Source of the DNA: an archaeon
GTDB taxonomy: Archaea > Nanobdellota > Nanobdellia > Woesearchaeales > JAHJEM01
Assembly (NCBI GenBank): GCA_020057445.1
Contig: JAGVFV010000069.1
Span: forward strand, 1 to 5,658
DNA: 5,658 nt
Reading direction: 5' to 3'
The notes under the pieces are model-generated. The model saw nothing but the letters and a program-made list of their open reading frames with translations. It searched no databases and was not told where the DNA came from. Shown here in pieces: positions 1-3,037 of this stretch. A program made the translations under genes and the position numbers. Position 1 is the stretch's first letter. The number at the start of each line of letters is the position of its first letter.

Positions 1-509
1 AGATCGCGGGCATGATGAAGGACGCATTCCTCGAGAACAAGGACCTCAAAGGGATACTCGTCGGAGGGCCAGGACACACCAAGAACGAATTTGTCGACGG
101 CAACTACATCACAGACCAGGTGAAACGGAAGATCATCGGCATCAAGGACCTTGCCTACACAGGAGAATTCGGGCTGCAGGAGCTCCTCGAGAAATCAGAA
201 GACATCCTCGCCGCAGAAGAAGTCGTCGAAGAGAAGAAGATCATGACCAAGTTCTTCAACATCCTCGCCACAAAGCCAGGCATGGTCTCCTACGGGCCGC
301 GAGAAGTCATGAGCCAGATCAAGAACGGCGTCTGCGACATCGCCCTCCTTTCTGAGGCGCTTGACGAAGCAGTTATCGAAGAATACACGGCAGAAGCAGA
401 AAAGATGGGAACGACAGTCATGATCATATCGACAGAGACACGCGAAGGCGTGCAACTGCGGGACCTCGGGAAGATAGCGGCGATATTAAGGTATGAGATA
501 CACACGTAG
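1..509 (+). CDS. prf1: Peptide chain release factor aRF1, C-terminal part (5' end outside window)
   Basis: Archaeal class-I release factor of the eRF1 family, which reads all three stop codons in the ribosomal A site and triggers peptide release. The visible 168 codons (first full codon at base 3, stop TAG at 507-509) cover the end of the central domain and the C-terminal domain. Recognisable family stretches are GILVGGPGHTKNEF, the following YITDQVKRKIIGI, DLAYTGEFGLQELLEKS, GMVSYGPREVM, and the ending ISTETREGVQLRDLGKIAAI. The NIKS stop-codon-reading motif and the catalytic GGQ loop should lie upstream and cannot be checked here. There is no acidic eukaryotic-type tail; the protein ends shortly after the conserved AAILRY, as is usual for archaea. 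Codons are strongly C-ending, so this is likely a native housekeeping gene. The ATG pair at 12-17 is internal, because the conserved frame is open back to the window edge. The next gene starts about 12 nt downstream, suggesting one transcript. Confidence 0.95.
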   Translation, partial: IAGMMKDAFLENKDLKGILVGGPGHTKNEFVDGNYITDQVKRKIIGIKDLAYTGEFGLQELLEKSEDILAAEEVVEEKKIMTKFFNILATKPGMVSYGPREVMSQIKNGVCDIALLSEALDEAVIEEYTAEAEKMGTTVMIISTETREGVQLRDLGKIAAILRYEIHT

Positions 510-511
510 CT

Positions 512-516
512 GGTGA
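512..516 (+). promoter_or_regulatory. Shine-Dalgarno-like GGTGA before the acetyltransferase
   Basis: GGTGA lies 5 nt before the ATG at 522 and overlaps the alternative GTG start at 513. It favours ATG 522 over GTG 513 and suits an internal operon gene, in contrast to the leaderless starts elsewhere in the window. Confidence 0.55.
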
Positions 517-521
517 GACTG

Positions 522-1063
522 ATGACGGTATTCATACGTAAAGGATTCATATTACGGCCGATGAGACCATCTGATTTAGATGAGTATTGTTTTCTCCGTT
601 TAGAACAAGGTGTGCAACAAGGATTATTAGGAGTGATCAAAACACGTAAAGAAGCAATAAAGAATTTCAAGAAAATGCTTCTTGACACAAAGTGCTTCTT
701 GACACAAAGAAGAAACCGCCGACAAGAGAACTCTTCGCAGTAGAAGCTGATCATCACATGATTGGCCTTATCGACCTCCATGACCTTCATCAACAGTATT
801 TCGAACACAAGGCAACCATCGGCTATTTCATACATCCTTCTTATAGAGGCAAAGGCATAGCAACAGCCGCAGTCAAGGCGGTGACGAGATACGCAATGAA
901 GAAATACAAATTGCGACGGATAGAAGGATGGTGCAGGACGTGGAACAAGGCATCTTCTCGCGTGCTTGAAAAAGCAGGATACAAACTGGAAGGGATCCTG
1001 CGAAAGCACAAGTGCAGGGACGGGAAATTTCTTGATGATATGGTGTGGGCATATGTGAGATAG
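522..1063 (+). pseudogene. RimJ/RimL-like GNAT N-acetyltransferase, frameshifted by a 17-bp tandem duplication
   Basis: GNAT enzymes move an acetyl group from acetyl-CoA to an amine, often a protein N-terminus or a small molecule; the substrate here is unknown. The frame from ATG 522 runs to a premature TAG at 741-743. The rest of the protein continues in another frame from 692 to 1063. Deleting one copy of the 17-bp repeat joins them into a seamless 174-residue protein. In that protein, residues 8-16 (GFILRPMRP) match the usual first strand. The acetyl-CoA loop RGKGIA is at about 103-108, after GYFIHPSY. The C-terminal motif N-x-A-S-x-x-V-L-E-K-A-G-Y with EGILR is typical of RimJ/RimL relatives. 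As sequenced, the upstream fragment lacks the cofactor site. The downstream fragment could only start at a GTG (692) created by the duplication, and it would lack the first strand and helices. It follows prf1 closely and converges on the toxin gene, with 12 nt between them. Its 5' part is AT-richer than prf1. A phase-variable gene or a sequence error is possible instead of true decay. Confidence 0.85.
676..709 (+). repeat. Exact 17-bp tandem duplication inside the acetyltransferase gene
   Basis: The unit TGCTTCTTGACACAAAG occurs at 676-692 and again, identically, at 693-709. Seventeen is not a multiple of three, so the duplication shifts the reading frame. The junction creates a GTG codon at 692-694 in the downstream frame, replacing an internal ATG at 675-677. 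With a single copy the two protein fragments join without gap or overlap, which shows that this is the frame-breaking event. Confidence 0.97.
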
Positions 1064-1075
1064 AATCCGCAACTA

Positions 1076-1339
1076 TCAATATGCTTGATCATGATGATCC
1101 AGTGTGACAATCGTCACTATGTCCCCTTTGATATGAATTCTCAATACAAAACTTCCGAAATGGATAGCACGAAACCCTTTCAGATCATAACGTAAAGGTT
1201 TGAATCTTTCCGGATCTTCTGCGATCTCATCCAGTTTCTTTTTCAGATATTCCAGAAGAACTGGGTCTTTTTTCTTCACTTTTTCGAACGATTCAAAGTA
1301 AAAGCATACCTTGCCCTCTTGATCGAGGATTATTGGCAT
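1076..1339 (-). CDS. RelE/ParE-family toxin of a type II toxin-antitoxin system
   Basis: An 87-residue protein, the normal size for RelE/ParE toxins; RelE-type members cut mRNA in the ribosomal A site, while ParE types act on gyrase. The N-terminal strand is followed by a charged helix (about 18-41), then EDPERFKPLRYDLKGFRAIHF, which is the classic kink and strand region (R50, K54, R57), then SFVLRIHIKGDIVTIV strands with R67. The ending LDHHDQAY is typical of RelE-type members, so a ribonuclease role is the better guess. Basic residues R50, K54, R57 and R67 and the terminal Y87 are candidates for the active surface. No strong ribosome-binding site is seen before ATG 1339; the nearest upstream ORF ends 8 nt before it, so translation may be coupled. 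The usual antitoxin gene does not abut it: an RHH gene lies 198 nt upstream with tiny ORFs between. It converges with the acetyltransferase. Confidence 0.85.
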   Translation of the reverse strand: MPIILDQEGKVCFYFESFEKVKKKDPVLLEYLKKKLDEIAEDPERFKPLRYDLKGFRAIHFGSFVLRIHIKGDIVTIVTLDHHDQAY

Positions 1340-1347
1340 CGTTGCTC

Positions 1348-1425
1348 TTATCGACTTGCTTTTACTTGATCAAAAACTCCGCCCGATTGTTTTTCCCGCC
1401 GCATTTCAGTGACATACTCCTCCAT
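1348..1425 (-). CDS. 25-codon ORF directly upstream of the toxin; possible remnant or end of a small antitoxin
   Basis: ATG at 1425-1423, TAA at 1350-1348, 8 nt before the toxin start. The peptide begins MEEYVTEMRREKQSGG and ends with VFDQVKASR; it is charged and looks helical. The same frame is open further upstream to about 1490 without an ATG, reading residues such as YNRLFAAIPEIKNSTL ahead of the ATG. This suggests that the ORF is the end of a longer small protein whose start is lost or frameshifted. Position next to a RelE gene makes an antitoxin the natural guess, but I do not recognise the sequence as a known family. It could also be non-coding. Confidence 0.35.
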   Translation of the reverse strand: MEEYVTEMRREKQSGGVFDQVKASR

Positions 1426-1443
1426 TAGAGTGGAGTTTTTGAT
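1369..1443 (-). repeat. 12-bp perfect inverted repeat with 51-nt spacer, upstream of the toxin
   Basis: The arms are ATCAAAAACTCC (1369-1380) and GGAGTTTTTGAT (1432-1443). In the minus-strand transcript they would pair and loop out the TAATG junction and most of the 25-codon ORF, ending 29 nt before the toxin ATG. A nested 5-bp hairpin (1420-1424 with 1431-1435, CTCCA/TGGAG) uses part of the same arm and would hold the ATG at 1425-1423. The two folds exclude each other. No flanking target-site duplication is visible, so a small mobile element is not supported. Confidence 0.6.
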
Positions 1444-1481
1444 TTCAGGAATCGCCGCGAAAAGACGATTGTATATGGCAT
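1425..1481 (-). CDS. 18-codon leader-like ORF coupled to the next ORF by TAATG
   Basis: ATG at 1481-1479 lies about 25 nt after a TATA-like box (1501-1510), the distance expected for a leaderless start. The peptide MPYTIVFSRRFLKSKTPL ends at TAA 1427-1425, and that TAA shares its last base with the ATG of the 25-codon ORF (TAATG). It may be a short leader peptide. It may also be the true start of one small antitoxin gene broken by loss of a base: one extra T in the T4 run at 1462-1465 would join it to the downstream frame, giving about 44 residues. Coding potential is unproven. Confidence 0.22.
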   Translation of the reverse strand: MPYTIVFSRRFLKSKTPL

Positions 1482-1500
1482 ATTCGTGTTAAGGAACGTC

Positions 1501-1510
1501 CATATAAAAA
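1501..1510 (-). promoter_or_regulatory. TATA-like box upstream of the toxin unit
   Basis: On the minus strand the sequence reads TTTTTATATG. Its centre is about 25 nt before the ATG at 1481, which fits an archaeal promoter for a leaderless transcript through the tiny ORFs and the toxin. It implies that the toxin can be expressed apart from the RHH gene. Confidence 0.5.
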
Positions 1511-1529
1511 CCCTCGTCCGGATTTTTCG

Positions 1530-1535
1530 AAAAAA
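1530..1535 (-). terminator. T6 run just after the RHH gene
   Basis: Two bases after the RHH stop codon the minus strand has six T residues, followed by CG and five A residues (a TTTTTCGAAAAA palindrome at 1523-1534). Archaeal RNA polymerase can terminate at such U-runs. If used, it would separate the RHH transcript from the toxin transcript. Confidence 0.35.
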
Positions 1536-1537
1536 TT

Positions 1538-1762
1538 TCAGAAATCGCGGATGAATTTCCGGGCTTCTTCCTGCGTCATTCGCTTGCCGGTTTTTTGCGC
1601 TTGCTTTAGGATCCGTTCATATTTAGGAAGATTCTTTTTAAAAATCTCATCCCTGAGCATCTCCAGTATCAACTCTTGTACATTCCGATACCCTTCAAGA
1701 GAACAATATCTTTTCGACTCATCGTACAATTTTTCCGGTATCGTCAGGCTAATCTGCTTCAT
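1538..1762 (-). CDS. Ribbon-helix-helix (CopG/MetJ-type) DNA-binding protein, likely antitoxin or repressor
   Basis: A 74-residue protein. Residues 3-9 (QISLTIP) form the DNA-contacting beta strand; 10-24 (EKLYDESKRYCSLEG) and about 27-42 (NVQELILEMLRDEIFK) are the two helices of a ribbon-helix-helix fold. The 32-residue tail, rich in Lys, Arg and Glu, is the part that usually wraps a RelE/ParE toxin in RHH antitoxins. The ATG at 1762 was chosen because it starts just before the strand. The 16 extra upstream codons (from 1810) would run through the TATA box. A TATA box 28 nt upstream predicts a leaderless mRNA. A perfect 10-bp inverted repeat around that box is a likely site for autorepression. 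Pairing with the RelE gene is inferred: they are co-directional, but separated by 198 nt and a T-run, which is unusual for such pairs. Confidence 0.82.
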   Translation of the reverse strand: MKQISLTIPEKLYDESKRYCSLEGYRNVQELILEMLRDEIFKKNLPKYERILKQAQKTGKRMTQEEARKFIRDF

Positions 1763-1768
1763 GCGTAC

Positions 1769-1808
1769 GATAAAATACGTTAAAGTATTTAAAAGTATGT
1801 ATTTTATC
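1769..1808. promoter_or_regulatory. Operator-like 10-bp perfect inverted repeat around the RHH promoter
   Basis: GATAAAATAC (1769-1778) and GTATTTTATC (1799-1808) are exact reverse complements with a 20-nt spacer. They flank the TATA box at 1785-1795 and lie just upstream of the RHH start. RHH proteins bind as dimers to symmetric sites, and antitoxins commonly repress their own promoters. Binding here would block TBP/TFB or the start site. The role is inferred from symmetry and position. Confidence 0.6.
1785..1795 (-). promoter_or_regulatory. TATA box of the RHH gene
   Basis: The minus strand reads CTTTTAAATAC, centred about 28 nt before the ATG at 1762. This places the transcription start at or next to the start codon. 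There is no Shine-Dalgarno motif in between, consistent with a leaderless mRNA. Confidence 0.6.
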
Positions 1809-1842
1809 ACTCAGCAAAATCAGAATATCCCTATTATCAGGT

Positions 1843-2184
1843 TCAGTACATGACGCTCGGTCTTGGCGAACCTGCGCACGGTCCTGCTTGTCTTAAAGAA
1901 GAATCTTGCACATCTCCATGATCATACCTTTCCAAAATCTCTTCTTGTGCAGTTTTGGGTAGTGCGGAGAGCAGATCATAAGCGCGGATTGCCTGCTCTC
2001 TTTCTCTCGGAGACATGCTTATGAGCAAGCTTTCGAGTTCACTTTTATTCATTTTTTCTTCTCTTTCTTTTTGATTCATCCGTTGTAATTTATCCCTTGT
2101 CGCATATGCCATCATAAGCAGCGCACCCGACCCTACTACCATGGTGCCCATTATCATGTAGACCGCCTTGAGTTCTTCATTCAT
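1843..2184 (-). CDS. Small single-pass membrane protein of unknown function
   Basis: A 113-residue protein that I do not recognise. Residues about 7-27 (AVYMIMGTMVVGSGALLMMAYA) form one hydrophobic, Met- and Gly-rich membrane segment right after a short acidic N-terminus. It is followed by a highly charged helical region (about 30-54, RDKLQRMNQKEREEKMNKSE). A second amphipathic helix pair (about 56-90) contains SPREREQAIRAYDLLSALP. The final 18 residues are low in hydrophobics, with Gly, Pro and one Cys. The layout suggests a membrane anchor carrying a cytoplasmic helical domain, perhaps a partner-binding or regulatory protein; this is inference. The start at 2184 is 26 nt from a TATA box centre, so the mRNA is probably leaderless. 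It is divergent from the metallopeptidase and 80 nt upstream of the RHH gene in the same direction. The coding sequence is AT-richer than the peptidase. Confidence 0.65.
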   Translation of the reverse strand: MNEELKAVYMIMGTMVVGSGALLMMAYATRDKLQRMNQKEREEKMNKSELESLLISMSPREREQAIRAYDLLSALPKTAQEEILERYDHGDVQDSSLRQAGPCAGSPRPSVMY

Positions 2185-2205
2185 GAACCAAGGGAAACAT
2201 TTTCT

Positions 2206-2214
2206 GCTTTATAT
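2206..2214 (-). promoter_or_regulatory. TATA box for the small membrane protein gene
   Basis: The minus strand reads ATATAAAGC. Its centre is 26 nt before the ATG at 2184. It is the exact inverted copy of the box serving the opposite gene. Confidence 0.6.
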
Positions 2215-2232
2215 GGTTTTCCAGGCAAAGGA

Positions 2233-2241
2233 ATATAAAGC
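2233..2241 (+). promoter_or_regulatory. TATA box for the metallopeptidase gene
   Basis: ATATAAAGC on the plus strand, centre 26 nt before the ATG at 2263. The purine-rich stretch AAAGGA just upstream could act as the TFB recognition element. The spacing points to ATG 2263, not GTG 2245, as the leaderless start. Confidence 0.65.
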
Positions 2242-2262
2242 TCCGTGATTAATACATATCTC

Positions 2263-2925
2263 ATGATCTCCCGCGCATACTTCGAGCTCTTCAACGAGCC
2301 GTGCGAATACACGACATCGCTCAAATACTCTCATGCCTTCAAGGGATTCAATGCGAACATCAAGATGCGAACGAACCATATCGAAGTGCGCATGAGCCGC
2401 GAATGGAAAGGAGTCTCTGAAGACATCCAGGTCGGGCTCATCCAGCTTCTCCTCACCAAACTCTTCAACAAGAAAGAGAAACGATCAGCACAAGAGACCA
2501 TCAATATGGACCTCTACAAGAGATTCATCAAGACACTGCCCAAATACACGACAGTGACAAAGTCAGACCCGACACTCCTTGAAAGCTTCAACCGCGTGAA
2601 CAACGACTACTTCAACGGATTCCTCGAAACACCCAACCTCACCTGGGGAGAAGAATCATTCTCAAAACTCGGCACGTACGAATACGCCACAGACACAGTG
2701 CGCATGTCAACGATCCTTGCGAAGGACGCAAACCTCCTCGACTATGTCATGTACCACGAACTCCTGCACAAGAAACTGCAGTTCTATGACAAGAACGGAA
2801 GAAGCTTCCACCACACCCACGCATTCAAGGAACTCGAGAAGAAATACAAGGACCCTGACGCAGAAGCGAAACTCCACGAATTCCTGAGGAGGTACAAACG
2901 GAAATCTTTCTTCAAATTCTGGTGA
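2263..2925 (+). CDS. SprT/M48-like zinc metallopeptidase
   Basis: A 220-residue protein from ATG 2263; a GTG at 2245 in frame would lie only 4 nt after the TATA box and is unlikely. The C-terminal half has the SprT-like pattern: LLESFNRVNNDYFNGFL (about 105-121), P-x-L-x-W-G with LGTYEYATDTVRMSTIL (about 124-152), then the zinc-binding HELLH at 165-169 with catalytic Glu166. A His-rich stretch HHTHAF at 183-188 fits the H-x-x-x-F third ligand, most likely His184. The N-terminal 100 residues are poorly conserved, with helices and basic stretches, and may bind nucleic acid or a partner. SprT relatives in eukaryotes cleave DNA-protein crosslinks; whether this archaeal protein does so is unknown. 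It has no signal peptide or membrane segment, so it is cytoplasmic. Codon use is strongly C-ending, like prf1. It is transcribed alone from a promoter shared divergently with the membrane protein gene. Confidence 0.83.
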   Translation: MISRAYFELFNEPCEYTTSLKYSHAFKGFNANIKMRTNHIEVRMSREWKGVSEDIQVGLIQLLLTKLFNKKEKRSAQETINMDLYKRFIKTLPKYTTVTKSDPTLLESFNRVNNDYFNGFLETPNLTWGEESFSKLGTYEYATDTVRMSTILAKDANLLDYVMYHELLHKKLQFYDKNGRSFHHTHAFKELEKKYKDPDAEAKLHEFLRRYKRKSFFKFW

Positions 2926-3001
2926 TGTCTTCCATCAGTGATTAAACTATTATATGGTGTACGCTTGTGCATTGAGACATTGATGAAATCAGTTAACTCT
3001 A

Positions 3002-3015
3002 CGAAATATTTATTA
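3002..3015 (+). promoter_or_regulatory. BRE and TATA box of the large secreted protein gene
   Basis: CGAAA (3002-3006) followed by TATTTATTA (3007-3015) resembles an archaeal BRE plus TATA element. Its TATA core centre (3012) is 26 nt before ATG 3038, again the leaderless spacing. A second TATA-like stretch TATTATAT (2948-2955) could give a longer transcript. Confidence 0.65.
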
Positions 3016-3037
3016 ATAGGCGTTACAAGAAAAAAAT

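Noticed and set aside
513..521. GTG 513 as the start of the acetyltransferase.
   Set aside because: It overlaps the GGTGA motif that is well placed for ATG 522, and the extra three residues add nothing conserved.
290..1072. A 260-codon minus-strand ORF spanning the end of prf1 and the acetyltransferase.
   Set aside because: It is antisense to two recognisable protein families and its translation has no coherent motifs.
1087..1099. A palindromic GATCAT-G-ATGATC near the 3' end of the toxin gene.
   Set aside because: It is accounted for by the conserved codons for the Leu-Asp-His-His-Asp-Gln ending; a one-base centre cannot form a hairpin loop.
1369..1443. The 12-bp inverted repeat as ends of a miniature transposable element.
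   Set aside because: The 75-bp span is short, no target-site duplication flanks it, and the arms do not extend beyond 12 bp; an RNA or DNA regulatory structure is simpler.
1763..1810. An upstream ATG at 1810 extending the RHH protein by 16 residues.
   Set aside because: The extension would run through the TATA box and inverted repeat, and RHH proteins normally begin just before the first strand, as they would from ATG 1762.
2923..2937. A 5-bp hairpin TGATG-TCTTC-CATCA at the stop codon of the metallopeptidase, considered as a terminator.
   Set aside because: The stem is short and no T-run follows it; archaeal termination depends mainly on U-runs.
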